From Erythroxylum novogranatense (Eukaryota > Streptophyta > Magnoliopsida > Malpighiales > Erythroxylaceae), in assembly GCA_029891385.1 (NCBI GenBank), contig CM057231.1, positions 65,455,103-65,519,102 of the forward strand: a DNA stretch of 64,000 bases. The letters are read 5' to 3'. Each line of letters opens with the position of its first letter. The first letter of the stretch is position 1. A program made the translations under genes and the position numbers. Below, piece by piece: positions 45,001 to 58,309 of the stretch. Under the pieces are notes generated by a model. The model had not been told where the DNA came from. It saw nothing but the letters and a program-made list of their open reading frames with translations, and searched no databases.

Positions 45001-47203
45001 ATTTCCATGCTTGCACACCTTGCTCAAAATGCGTTTCCTCTAGCTCCTCTTGTCTCCCTTGAATTTCTTCAAAATCACAAAACCCTAAATCAAAAGGGAT
45101 CTTAAAAATTGGAAAACCTAAGGAAAAAAAAACATGAAATTTATCCTAGAACAACCATTCCCATACTTTTCCTAAGTCATTTGAACCAAAACCCCTTCAA
45201 AATTCCATAAGATTTGAAACAACTTACCTTAAATCTCTTCCCATGATTTTTGTGTTCTTTAGCTCTAAAGGAAGATCAAACCTTCCTCTTTCTTGTTTTC
45301 CTTCTTGAAAAACTCTTCTAAAGCAAGAAAAAGATGAAACCGTAAGTTTGTTCTTCTTTTTCTCTTCTTCTTCTCGTAACCGAACCACTCTCCTCCTTTT
45401 CTCCTTCAAAATGTCATTCCCTCTTCTCCTAACACACTCCAAGCTTTAATTCTTTCATTTAATGAAGCCAAAAGACCAAATTACCCCTCCTTATAAGCCT
45501 TACAACTTAACAACTTAAGTGATCTTCCCACTTTGCCCTTATTTTATCTTTAAAACTGACATCTTAACTCCTTATTTTGATCAGGTAAATGAAGCAATTT
45601 GACAATAGTTCCTTCTAGAAAATTATTCCTCTATGTCTTATGTTTCTAATGACACCAAAAACAATCAATTTGGTTTAGAAATCCGAAAGTTATGGCTAAA
45701 ACATTTTTAGACTATTGCTAAACCGAGACTGTACACTATACCCAACTTCACTCCAGAAATTGAACATCTTACGGACTGAATTGAAATTTGATTCCTTAGA
45801 TAACTTGTAGCCCCATGTCTTTAGTTTAATTAGGAACAAGAATCACCTAATTTGGATCTCCACAGAGCGATATATCACCAAAATACTGAAGTATGTTCAG
45901 ACTTTTTCAACCAATCCTCTCACTTTGATCTAATCACTCTTTTTCAATTTAATCTCAAAATCCATAAATTTTCATGGAGAGGTAAAGGAATGTCTTAGGA
46001 ATCCAATGCTTCAAAAATCAGGTCAATCGAAGATCAGACGGAAAATTTATAAGCAAAAGAGTGAAGAGAGGTCGGGTCAGGGAAACATGACTACTAATGC
46101 ATGTAAAAATTACATGCATTAGTCGACTAGTCGAAGACTATTAGTCGACTAATCGAAGACTATTAGTCGACTACAGTGGTTGACCTGGAAAACTCTGGTC
46201 TTTTTTCTTCCGACAACCCAACTTTCCTAATTCATAACTTCTTACTCAGAACTCCAAATTGAACAAACTTGGTATCAATGGAAAGCTAAAAGAAAACCCT
46301 ACAACGTTCATGAAGAGCTTAAGAACCAGATCTGCCTCTAAAGGAGTCAAAAACCACCTCAAAGTATCTATCAGATAAACATCATCCCACATAATGAAAG
46401 AAACTCTAAACATCATAATTCTCTACTCCATTGTTCAAAAATGTCATACTTTATATCAATATAAAGATAAACACAGAATCTACAACCCTTATGAAGACCC
46501 TAAGAACAATTTCTACCTCTATAAGGGTCAAAATCCAAATCGAAGTTACTGCCCTGAAATTTTCATACTAAACAACATACAACCTTCGAAAATGCATATC
46601 TTTCAATTTGTACATCCAAAAATGGCATATTATGCATCGTTGAAAAGATCAAAATCTAAACTACAATCTTGAAGAAGACTTTTTGGTCAAATTCTAACTC
46701 TATGAGGGAAAGAACTTCACTCAAACTTTCTGCCCATGATTGGCATTTTGACAACACCTCCCCCAAACTTCAAGTATCCATATTTCTTCAAACACCGACA
46801 CAATTTACAGCACCTGCACAAATACTTCAATCAGCCACATTCTCCAATTCCCACATTCAAACACAATGCACAATACCTCATTTTAAAGCTATGAAAATAC
46901 TCCATAATCCTTAAGAAGGTTAAAAAAGCCAATCAATTCCACATAAGTCCATAAATTTGTCTCAAAAGAAAGGAATACAATAAACACCATTTTATTCATT
47001 GGACGAGACCATGTTCAACATCATACTACCTCATCTTTTTATCAAACATATGCAAAACACAAGGAAACTCAAATGTCTTTCATTTCACCAAATGCTCATA
47101 GATTCATTTATACTTTTCATTCATTTCAAGGAATCATACCATATTTCCTCATTTAATTTCATTTAATAATTTCTAATTTCCAAAAAAAGTTCGGGGTCCA
47201 ACA
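42062..47203 (-). mobile_element. Solo LTR-5 (5142 bp) with TSD CTAAC
   Basis: The ends are TGTTGGCCCCCG and CGGGGTCCAACA, the same terminal type as LTR-4. CTAAC flanks both sides (42057-42061, 47204-47208). The uninterrupted target (gtaagtctaacacagaaag) is seen at the next unit junctions. Minus sense is inferred from a TATA-like cttataag (45490-45497), a leader frame (45442-45224) and a GGTAAGT donor (45222-45228). The region 43020-43090 matches 38520-38600 of LTR-4 in reverse, confirming kinship and opposite orientation. A perfect hairpin and a TAGTCGACTA array lie at 46093-46174. Confidence 0.9.
46093..46174. repeat. Perfect 14-bp hairpin joined to a TAGTCGACTA array in solo LTR-5
   Basis: Bases 46093-46106 and 46110-46123 are exact reverse complements around an AAA loop. 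The right arm runs into the first of three palindromes (ttagtcgactag, ttagtcgactaa, ttagtcgactac), separated by tcgaagacta. The conserved box lies about 60 bp to the left (45990-46050). Confidence 0.95.
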
Positions 47204-49337
47204 CTAACACAGAAAGTAAAGTAAAGGGATATAAATAAGAAACATAGTATGACAACATAAATAATCGGTATATGAATGAACATTTGCATTTGTATTGATA
47301 ATTTATATCATTGAGTGTTGAATATCAATGTTTAAGTTTTGAAGGTGAATTAATGGTATATGAAAAAAAATATTAAAGGATGTTCGCATTATTTATTTGA
47401 TTAAGTATTCCATCATTGTTTATTTTTATAAGATGTTCATGAATGTATGTGCTTCGGATGACTGCTACTAGTGGTTATCCAAATTAAGTGTTTCCCCACT
47501 AAGCTTTCAAGCTTAGCACAGGTGTTAATCCGTGTAGGTCCAACTCATAGCAGTGAGGTATAGGGAACATTCGTAAAGACCAAGGTCAAACAGAAAGAAG
47601 AAAAGGTACTTATAGAAGGTGCTTTTAGTTAAAGATGATTGTTGGACACCCCGCCCTTGTAAGTCATGAGCCCGACGTCCCAAGTGATATCTGGACATGT
47701 GTCCCGCAAGGGTGACGTGCCCCCACCAGGACAACCTATTTTTATTATATCCGAACAGAAGTCGACCTTAATCATTTTGCACCAGTCTTGGGATAATTGG
47801 CAAAATTGTCATTAGGAATATCGGGTTAAGACTCTCTTAGGACGATTTCAAAGAAGGCTTCGAAACCTACAACTTTAAAAAAGACCTTGAGGTCAGATTC
47901 TATCTTTTGAAGGGGTTGGAAATGGAACTGAAGAAGCAAAAGACAGAAGATAGCAAAACACAGAAGAAGCAAAAGACAGAAGAAGCAAAAAGGCAAAAGA
48001 AGAAAAAGACAGAAGAAGCAAAAAAGCAAAAGAAACAGCAAGACAGAAGAAGCAAAAAGGCAGAAGAGGAAAAAAAACAAAAGAAGCGAAAAGGCAAAAG
48101 AAGCAAAAAGACAGAAGAATCAAAAAGGCAGAAGAAGCAAAAAGACAAAAGAGCGAAAAGGCAGAAGAAGCAAAAAATAGAAGAAGCGAAAAAGTATGGG
48201 AAGCGAAAAGGCAGAAGAAGCGAAAAGACAGAAGAAGCGAAAAGGCAAAAGAAATAAAAAGGCGGACGAAGTGAAAAGGCAGCAGAAGCAAAAAGACAGA
48301 AGAAGCAAAAAGGCAGAAAAAGTCAAAAAGACAAACAATACAAAACACAGAAGAAGATGATTTCATCATAAAGGAAACACAAAAGGAGATGACGTCATCA
48401 CAGAAGAAGCAAAACACAGAAGAAGATGACATTATCTCAAAGAAAACACAGAAGCAGATGATGTCGTCACAGAAGAAGCAAAACACATACGATACAAAAG
48501 ACAGAAGAAGCTGACATCATCACGAAGAAAACACAGAAGGAGATGACGTTATCACAGAAGAAGTAAAACACAGATGATACAAAACACATAAGAAGATGAA
48601 AAGGCAAAAGAAGCAAAAAAACAGAAGAATTGAAAGGCAAAAGAAGCAAAAAGACATAAGAGCGAAAAGGCAAAAGAAGCGAAAAGGTAGAAGAAGCAAA
48701 AAAACAAAAGAAGTGAAAAGACAGAAAAAACGAAAAGGCAGAAGAAGCGGAAAAACAGAAGAAGCGAAAAGGAAAAAGAAACAAAAAGACATAACAAGCG
48801 AAAAGGCAGAAGAAGCAAAAAGACAGAAGAAGCAAAAAGGCATAAGAAGCCAAAAAGACAGACGATACAAAACACAGGAGAAGATGACGTCATCACAAAG
48901 GAAACACAAAAGGAGATGACATCATCACAGAAGAAACAAAACACAGACGATACAAAACATATAAGAAGATGACATTATCATAAAGAAAACACAGAAGGAG
49001 ATGACATCATCACAGAAGAAGCAAAACACAGATGATACAAAACACAGAAGAAGATGACGTCATCACAAAGAAAACACAGAAGGAGATGGCGTAATCATAG
49101 AAGAAGTAAAACACAGAAGAAGGGGTTGGAAATGTTATAGTGCCTTCTTTATTGTCTTGGTTATGGATAGATAGGCATGCTTATAGGTTACAATGTAGCT
49201 GCTATAGTTTGATACCACCGGTGTCCACAGTTTGATACCTTCGGGTATCTACAGTTTGATACCTTCAGGTATCCATAGTTTGATATCTTTGGATATCCAC
49301 AGGACCTATTATCTGCATCCACAGAAGATGTGTAAGT
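47204..49337. repeat. Tandem macro-repeat unit 1 (2134 bp)
   Basis: Counting from ctaacacagaaag to the next ctaacagagaaag, the order is: an AT-rich block with aagctttcaagcttagcacagg (47505), a GC-richer block with accccgcccttgtaagtcatgagcccgacg (47648), then aggggttggaaatgg. After that come a purine ladder, a TGACGTCA block, a second ladder, a second TGACGTCA block, and the four-hairpin cluster (49211-49297). Long Lys/Glu-rich plus frames and Phe/Leu/Ser-rich minus frames exist only because the ladder nearly lacks T on the plus strand. No gene is claimed. Confidence 0.9.
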
Positions 49338-51505
49338 CTAACAGAGAAAGTAAAGTAAAGAGATATAAATAAGAAACATAGTATGACAACATAAATAATC
49401 AGTATATGAATGAACGTTTTCATTTGTATTGATAATTTTTATCATTGAGTGTTGAATATCAATGTTTAAGTTTTGAAGGTGAATTTATGGTATATGAAAA
49501 AAATATTAAAGTATGTTTGCATTATTTATTTGATTAAGTATGCCATCATTGTTTATTTTTATGCGATGTTTATGAATGTATGTGCTTCGGATGACTGCTA
49601 TGAGTGGTTATCCAAACTAAGTGTTTCCCCGCTAAGCTTTCAAGCTTAGCAGAGGTGTTAATTCGTGTAGGTCCAAATCATAGGAGTAAGGTATAGGGAA
49701 CATTCGTAAGGATCAAAGTCAAACAGATAGAAGAACAGGTACTTATAGAAGGTGTTTTTAGTTAAAGATGATTGTTGGACACCCCGCCCTTGTAAGTCAT
49801 GAGCCCGACGTCCCAAGTGACATCTAGACACATGTCCCGCAAGGGTGGCGTGCCCGCACCAGAACAACCTATTTTTATTATATCTGAACAAAAGTCGACC
49901 TTAATTATTTTGCACCAGTCTTGGGATAATTGGCAAAACTGTCATTAGGGATATCGGGTTAAGACTCTCTTAGGATGATTTTAAAGAAGGCTTCGAAACC
50001 TACAACTTTAAGGAAGACCTTGAGGTCAGATTCTATCTTCTGAAGGGGTTGGAAATGGAACAGAAGAAACAAAAGACAGAAGATAGCAAAACACAGAAGA
50101 AGCAAAAGATAGAAGAAGCAAAAAGACAAAAGAAACAAAAGACAGAAGAAGCAAAAAGGAAAAAGAAGCAAAAAGACAGAAGAAACAAAAAGGCAGAAGA
50201 GGCAAAAAGACAAAAGAAGCAAAAAGCTAGAAGAGGCAAAAAGACAGAAGAAGCAAAAAGGAAGAAGAAGCAAAAAGACAGAAGAGCAAAAAGGCAAAAG
50301 AAGCGAGAAAGCAGAAGAAGCAAAAAAACAGAAGAAGTGAAAAGGCAGAAGAAGCAAAAACGACAGGAGAAGCGAAAAGATAGAAGAAGCAAAAAGACAG
50401 AACAAGCAAAAAGGCAGAAAAAGCCAAAAAGGCAGACGATACAAAACACAGAAGAAGATGATGTCATCACAAAGGAAACACAAAAGGAGTTGACGTTATC
50501 ACAGAAGAAGCAAAACGCAGATGATACAAAACACAAAAGAAGATGACATTATCACAAAGAAAACACAAAAGGAGATGACGTCATCACAGAAGAAACAAAA
50601 AGACAAAAGAAGCAAAACATGGACGATACAAAACACAGAAGAAGATGACGTCATCATAAAGAAAACACAGAAGGAGATGATGTCATCATGGAAGAAGTAA
50701 AAAACAGAAGAAGGAAAACACAAACGATACAAAACACATAAGAAGATCAAAAGGCAGAAGAAACAAAAAGACAGAAGAATAAGAAAAGCAGAAGAAGCAA
50801 AAAGACAAAAGAGCGAAAAGACAGAAGAAGCCAAGAAATAAAAGAAACGAAAAGAAAGAAGAAGCGAAAAGGCAGAACAAGCGAGAAGGCAGAACAAGCG
50901 AAAAGACAGAAGAAGTGAAAAGGCAAAAGAAACAAAAAGACAGAAGAAGATAAAAGTCAGAAGAAGCAAAAAGACAGAAGAAGAAAAAAAGTAAAAGAAA
51001 CCAAAAAGACAGACGATACAAAACACAGAAGAAGATGACGACATCACAAAGGAAATACAAATGGAAATGACGTCATCACAGAAGAAGCAAAACACAGACG
51101 ATACAAAACACAGAAGCATATGAAATTATCAAAAAGAAAACACAAAAGGAGATGACATCATCACAGAAGAAGCAAAAAGGCTGAAGAAGCAAAACACAGA
51201 CGATACAAAACACAGAAGAAGATGACATCATCATAAAGAAAACACAGAACGAGATGACATCATCACAAAAGAAGTAAAACACAGAAGAAGGGACTGGAAA
51301 TGTTATAGTGCCTGCTCTATTGTCTTGCTTATGGATAGATAGGCATGCTTATAGGTTACAATGCAGCTGCTACAGTTTGATACCATCGGTGTCCATAGTT
51401 TGATACCTTCGAGTATCCACAGTTTGATACCTTTAGGTATCCATTGTTTGATATCTTCGGATATCCACAGAACCTATTATCCGCATCCACAGAAGATGTG
51501 TAAGT
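49338..51505. repeat. Tandem macro-repeat unit 2 (2168 bp)
   Basis: It has the same order as unit 1: AT-rich block, cccgcccttgtaag block (49785), first ladder about 50045-50440, TGACGTCA block 50440-50745, second ladder 50745-51015, TGACGTCA block 51015-51290, hairpins 51379-51465. It differs by many substitutions and small indels, so the array is not recently homogenised. Confidence 0.9.
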
Positions 51506-53603
51506 CTAACACAGAAAGTAAAGTAAAGAAATATAAATAAGAACTTAGTATGACAACATAAATAACCGGTATATGAATGAACATTTTCATTTGTGTTGAT
51601 AATTTATATCATTGAGTGTTGAATATCAATGTTTGAGTTTTGAAATTGAATTTATGGTATATGAAAAAAATATTAAAGTATGTTTGCATTATTTATTTGA
51701 TTAAGTATGCCATCATTGTTTATTTTTATGCGATGTTCATAAATGTATGTGCTTCGGATGACTGCTATGAGTGGTTATCCAAACTAAGTGTTTCCCACTA
51801 AGCTTTCAAGCTTAGCAGAGGTGTTAATTCGTGTAGGTCCAAATCATAGGAGTAAGGTATAGGGAACATTCGTAAGGACCAAGGTCAAACAGATAGAAGA
51901 ACAGGTACTTATAGAAGGTGTTTTTATTTAAAGATGATTGTTGGACACCCCGCCCTTGTAAGTCATTAGCCTGACGTCCCAAGTGACATCTAGACACTTG
52001 TCCCGAAAGGGTGGCATGCCCCCACCAGGATAACTTATTTTTATTATATCTGAACAAAAGTCGACCTCAATCATTTTGCACCCATCTTGGGATAATTGGC
52101 AAAACTGTCATTAGGGATATCGGGTTAAGACTCTCTTAGGACGATTTGAAAGAAGGCTTCGAAATCTACAACTTTAAGGAAGACCTTGAGGTCGGATTCT
52201 ATCTTCTGAAGGGGTTGGAAATGGAACAGAAGAAACAAAAGACAGAAGATAGCAAAACATAGAAGAATCAAAAGACAGAAGAAGCAAAAAGGAAAAAAGA
52301 AACAAAACACAGAAGAAGCAAAAAGGCAAAAGAAGCAAAAAGACAGAAGAAGCAAAAAGGCAGAAGAAGCAAAAAGACTGAAGAGCAAAAAGGCAGAAGA
52401 ATCGAAAAAGCAGAAGAAGCAAAAAAATAGAAGAAGCGAAAAGGCAGAAGAAGCAAAAAGGCAGAAGAAGCGAAAAGACAGAAGATGTGAAAAGGCAGAG
52501 AAGCAAAAAGACAGAACAAGCAAAAAGGCAGAAGAAGCCAAAAAGGCAAACGATACAAAACACAGAAGAAGTTGATTTCATCACAAAGGAAACACAAAAG
52601 GATATGACGTCATCACAGAAGAAGCAAAACACAGACGATACTAAACCCAAAAGAAGATGACATTATCACAAAGAAAAATAGAAGGAGATGACGTCATTAC
52701 AGAAGAAGCAAAATGGCAAAAGAAGCAAAACACAGACGATAAAAAACACAGAAGGAGATGATGCCATCATAGAAGAAGTAAAACATAGAAGAAGGAAAAC
52801 ACAGACGATACAAAACACATAAGAAGATGAAAAGGCAGAAGAAGCAAAAAAATAGAAGAATCAAAAAAGCAGAAGAAGCAAAAAGAAAGAAGAGCGAGAA
52901 GGCAGAAGAAGCGAAAAGGCAGAAGAAGCAAAAAAACAAAAGAAGCGAAAAGACAGAAGAAGCAAAAAGGCAGAACAAGTGAAAAGGCAGAAGAAGCGAA
53001 AAGACAGAAGAAGCGAAAAGGAAAAAGAAACAAAAAGACAGAAGAAGAGAAAAGGTAGAAGAAGAAAAAAGACAGAAGAAGAAAAAAAGTAGAAGAAACC
53101 AAAATAACAGACGATACAAAACACAAAAGAAGATGACGACATCACAAAGGAAACACAAAAGGAGATGACGTCATCACAGAAGAAGCAAAACATAGACGAT
53201 ACAAAACACAGAAGAATATGACATTATCACAGAGAAAACACAGAAGGAGATGACATCATCACAGAATAAGCAAAAAGGCAGAAGAAGCAAAACACAGACG
53301 TTACAAAACACAGAAGAAGATGACGTCATTACAAAGAAAACACAGAAGGAGACGACATCATCACAAAATAAGTAAAACACATAAGAAGGGGCTGGAAATT
53401 TTATAGTGCCTGCTCTATTTTCTTGCTTATGGATAGATAGGCATGCTTATAGGTTACAATGCAGCTGCTACAGTTTGATACCATCGGTGTCCATAGTTTG
53501 ATACCTTCGAGTATCCACAGTTTGATACCTTCGAGTATCCATAGTTTGATATCTTCAGATATCCACAGAACCTATTATCCGCATCCATAGAAGATGTGTA
53601 AGT
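51506..53603. repeat. Tandem macro-repeat unit 3 (2098 bp)
   Basis: It has the same order: ladders about 52215-52550 and 52825-53110, TGACGTCA blocks 52555-52820 and 53110-53380, hairpins 53477-53563. In the hairpins one stem reads GATACC-TTCG-AGTATC, with one unmatched pair. Confidence 0.9.
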
Positions 53604-53908
53604 CTAACACATAAAGTAAAGTAAAAAGATATAAATAAGAAACATAGTATGACAACATAAATAATCTTTATATGAATGAACATTTGCATTTGTATTGATA
53701 ATTTATATCATTGAGTGTTGAATATCAAAGTTTGAGTTTTGAAGGTGAATTTATGGTATATGAAAAAAGTATTAAAGTATGTTTGCATTATTTATTTGAT
53801 TAAATATGCCATCATTGTTTATTTTTATGCGATGTTCATAAATGTATGTGCTTTGGATGACTGCTATGAGTGGTTATCCATACTAAGTGTTTCCCCACTA
53901 AGCTTTCA
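53604..53908. repeat. Tandem macro-repeat unit 4, left part
   Basis: The first 305 bp of a fourth unit are cut at aagctttca by solo LTR-3. The continuation aagcttagcacagg is found at 60642. Confidence 0.9.
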
Positions 53909-54585
53909 TGTAATACCCCACTCCCGTATCACCCGAACCCGGCATCGATGGTGATATCCGAGTCCGTGCCCTGCGAGGGTGGCGTGCTACATCACTCAAT
54001 CAAAACTTAGTATAATTTTTTTAAAAACACAACATACACTATGCAGAAATCAAATAACATATCACCAGTAAGTATAATGACTGCCCCTTTATAAATACAA
54101 ATTAATTCAGTCCGGTGACTTTACAAATTGACCGAATCATTTGTACAAAAATTTAGAAAATACAATTTTATACAGAATTTATCAGACACTAATGCAGACG
54201 TGAACTGATCCCTGACCTCTTCTCTCACTCTCATGCGGTTGCTATACGTCCGTTTCCTAACGGGGTATTCTTCTGTGTCCTGAAAAATAATTGCAAATTT
54301 TGGGTAAGTTTTGCGAACTCAGTCAGTGACCATCATTGATGGTTCACCCAATCACATAACACAATTTTCATACATCTCACATTATTTCATAGTGCACATA
54401 TTCACAATATTTCACATTCACACATTTACAGAATTCCACGTTCACATTATTCATAATCGATACATGCACATGAGACTCACTTTCTAGTTCTTATTTTGTG
54501 GTGACCGAGTGCCTAAACTGTCCCTTGTAGGGCTCATTAATAACTTTCCCTTATCCATTGGTGGATACAGGGCTCATTAAACGTT

Positions 54586-54649
54586 GAGCCTGAGGCTCTG
54601 AATCCTTTATGAGCTCGAAGCTCATTTTCACTCGTTGAGCTTAAAGCTC
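54586..54649. repeat. Three small hairpins with compensatory stems in solo LTR-3
   Basis: GAGCC-TGA-GGCTC (54586), GAGCT-CGA-AGCTC (54611) and GAGCT-TAA-AGCTC (54637) follow within 64 bp. The C:G to T:A change in the stem keeps pairing. A single related hairpin exists in solo LTR-1 (GAGCT-CAA-AGCTC) and a decayed one in solo LTR-2 (GAGCTCGAGGCTC, 57471). Confidence 0.85.
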
Positions 54650-55489
54650 TGATCGGTCGCGACTCTGGTTATAGCAACCATTATATGTCATGCACTTATG
54701 CCATGTGATGCAGCAATCACTTCCACTCACTTTCACATATTATCAAACCGTAGTCCGACACATATCAATCACATCACCCAAATTTCATAATTTCACATTG
54801 CTCAAAATAACATATGATCACAATCAAACACATGTGTCACAAATTATTACATCTCAAGCATGTAGTTCACAAATTCACAAATAAGTAGCACTTCTATGTC
54901 ATAGCTCCCCAATACATCGGACTTTCTGTCCGGAATCCACAATCAGAAGCATAATCCCACCATTATTCTCCACAGAATTATAAACACAGAATTTTAAGCA
55001 AATAATAATTGAGAAACCATCTAGGTCACTCACAAATAGCTTCCGAACTAATGCCTGGAAGTCTCGGCAATGTCAGTGAGTTGATGTTCCAAAACGCCTC
55101 TATAACAGTCAAAATATACAAACATTACCAAATGTATAATTAGAAATATTTAAAAATGCACATGTAGCAATTTAAAATGTGTACAATGTATGTTCGTGAC
55201 AATTTTAGAAACTCATTGAAATTAAAATCACTCACTTCGGACCTCTATAGGTCCAATTATTAAAAAAACATGGACCAGAAAAATAATTATCCGGTCCCCT
55301 CACTTTCACCTAATTAATCCACATCAATTTGAACTCTAAAAATTCACAATTTCACATAGAAATAAAATTAAAGGACTCACGAATCTTATGCCTCGAGAAT
55401 CAGGTCAATCGGAGGTCGGACGAAAAAGTTATGCACAAAAGAATGGGAAAGGGGTTTGGGTTGGGCCGAATCGGGTCGGCCCGTGTCAG

Positions 55490-55610
55490 ATCGAGTCGAC
55501 CTGTGCGGCTCTCCCTCGCAAGCCATCGGCTCGTGAGGGTGAGCTTAACATTCGCCCTCGCGAGGGCGGGTCTGACTCTCGCCCTCGCGAGCCCTCGCTT
55601 GCCAAATCTG
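55490..55610. repeat. CCTCGCGAGGG palindrome array in solo LTR-3
   Basis: Copies are ctccctcgcaagcc, ggctcgtgagggtg, gccctcgcgagggcg and gccctcgcgagccctcgc. The intact form is a 12-bp palindrome, and two copies show CpG-type changes (CTCGCAAG, CTCGTGAG). It stands beside the conserved box at 55380-55440. Confidence 0.9.
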
Positions 55611-58309
55611 ATTTTTTTTTTAACATTTAATACCTTCTCTTCTTCCATATAACACAATTCTTCATAAAAATGTCCAAAAATCACAAATGAGGTCTCATTG
55701 GAAAGATCACAGAAAACCCTACAAGTTTTATGAAGGACTCACAAACTAATTTCACTCCTAAGGGTGTCAAAAATGCAATCAACGTTACTGCCTACTCATT
55801 ATCATCCAAAACAATGCAACATTTTTCCAAAAATCATATCTTCCTATTCCCTTTGCCAAAAATTTCAAGCTTTATATCAAAAGAAAGAGAAAAACATATT
55901 CTATAACTTTCATGATAACTTGGAAGCAAATTCAACCTCTAAATAGATCAATTTCTCAACCAAATTTTCTGCCCATATAAGTGTCATCCTCAACAACAAC
56001 ACAATCTTCCAAAATTCATAACTTCCTATCCCATTTTCCAAAAATTCCATACTTTACCTCACTGAAAAGATCAGAAAACATGATACAATTCTCATGAAGG
56101 ACTTAAAAGCAAATTCCACCTCTAACTAAGTCAAATTCGCACATGATTGTGCTGCCCTGTTAAAGAGTATTAAAACAACATATCACCTAAATCATAACCA
56201 TACTTTAACAATTCATAACTTACAATCCCTACATCCAAAATTAGCTTATTATACCTCATTACAAAGCTAAGACATTTCTCTAAAACTTTCCATAAGATCA
56301 CTTGAGCTAATTTAAACGATAACAGTCTAGAACTAGCTTCAAAGCACAGAAATCACAAAACCTATACTTACAGACATTTCACACATAAAGCACATTCATT
56401 CTTTGAAAAACCATCTGAAAGTTCACAAGTCATAACTTTCAACCTCAAGCTCAAAAAATATAATACTTTGTGGCGATAAAAAGATAATAAGAAAATCTTC
56501 AACTTTCATGAAGACTAATTTCATAAAATCTGTTTACTTTAGCCTAGAACAATTCTCGAAAGTTTCAGGTCACAAATCTCTACATGCTAGAATTACCACT
56601 ATTCACCCTGCACATATATCTCACTTTCAAAGCAAAATTCGAAACCCTTCAAGCCACAATTAGACAGCACTTCCTTCATAAAAATTTTAGCCAAACTTCT
56701 CAAGTTTAATTCAAGTCAAACCTCATCTCAATAGCATAACCATATAAAAAATTATGTGTAGCGCCCCCTCACCGTAGGGTACACATCGGGACGCCCAAAG
56801 GTCGCTCCGACACGTATCCCACGATAAAGGTGCACTACCAGAAAATCTTTGACTGTAATCCACATGGCATCGCAATAATTAAAACCATAATATATCAAAA
56901 ATCAGTAAATTTTAAAATCCAAAATAATCTTGATACATTCATCCAATATCAGAATAGACAAGTCTATCAGTCCCCTAAACAACACCAAAAGGAAACTGAT
57001 ACAAGCATCTATCCTAAGTCATCCGCAAAAGTCCCACCCAGCTGATCGACCTGTGTGCCATCGCTTCTCTTGCCAGCACGCTCGCACGGCAGGAAAAGAC
57101 TATCTCTGGAGCTAGGGGTCTACTCTATCAGTCCTGAAAAATAGGTTGCAATTTTGGGTGAGTTTGCGAACTCAATGAGAAACCATCATCGATGGTTCAC
57201 TCAAATCATGCATTACGCATATTGCGTACAGCATGGCAGTATTCAATTTATCATATAACAATTTACAGTATCATATCACAATTTACAGTAAATCATGCCA
57301 TCACGTAATCAGTCATTGTCACAAATCAGTTAATCATGAAATTGCAATGCATATGTGACTCTTTTCCAGTTATTCAGTGTTGTGCCCAAGCGCTCGGTCG
57401 ATGTCGATATTTAGTGGGGGCGTCGTCGATTTCTCTCCTCGGGTTCGAGGCCGGTCGATCTGATATTAGAGCTCGAGGCTCATTTCAGTAAAAATCGCGA
57501 CTTGGGTCACAACGTTCATTATCTGATCATGCATTTATGCATGTAATGCGATGTTCAGTAATTTATAGTGTACGACTATAAAAGCCCAGTATTGCCATTC
57601 TCAGTTTCATACAGTAGTCCAATCCAATACAGTAAAAGCATGAAATTCGCTCCTATACATTTCAGTAATCATGTAGTTCACCTTTGCATGTAGTCATACA
57701 GAGCATTTAAGCAATCAGGAATTTGAGAAACCAACTAGGTTACTCACCTGTAACTTCCGAGCTACTGCCTGGAAGTCCTAGCAATGTACGTGGAATGACG
57801 ATCCAATGGTGTCTCTATAACAGTAAAATACAGTCCCATTACTAGATGCCCAATTAAACAATTCAGTGATGCATATGTCTCAATGGAATTATGTACAATG
57901 CATGTTCACGATTTTCGGCGCTAAAACCCAATTTTGAACTCTTATGCCCCATTCTAACTCTTTGTCCAATTGGATCAACACTGGTTTGATTCAAATCCTA
58001 AAATTCAATTCAATTTCCTCGATTCGTATACCCTATAGTAATTCCATAACCATTGGGTCTAAACCTCAATTGAAAATCCCAATTGAAACTCTACTTATCA
58101 TAATTCAATACTTAGGTCACTATAGGAACCATAATTGACCCTATTCTCTAAGAATCAGGACCATTTAAATTAAATTCCGACTCTCATATATTTCTTCAAT
58201 TGTAGACCTCTTTTCCTAGTTCATAATGAATCGAGAATCACCTCAATCGGAGGTCTATACCATAAGTTATGCCCAATAAACTAAAAATCAACCTATCAGA
58301 AAACTGCTC

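Noticed and set aside
47930..49125. CRISPR-like regular repeats
   Set aside because: Repeats are 17 bp, imperfect and contiguous, without unique spacers, in a plant-type sequence.
47907..50546. Plus-strand Lys/Glu/Gln-rich frames resembling coiled-coil proteins
   Set aside because: They arise from 17-bp microrepeats, which are not a multiple of three. The frame breaks at different places in each unit and no conserved residues remain.
47826..53380. Long minus-strand Phe/Leu/Ser-rich frames that look like multi-pass membrane proteins (up to 206 codons)
   Set aside because: They are the complement of the T-poor purine ladder, open in several frames at once, of no consistent length between units and without a start context.
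55400..55684. Overlapping Arg/Ala-rich frames around the CCTCGCGAGG array
   Set aside because: Open on both strands only because of the GC-rich palindromes inside a solo LTR. No start context or similarity.
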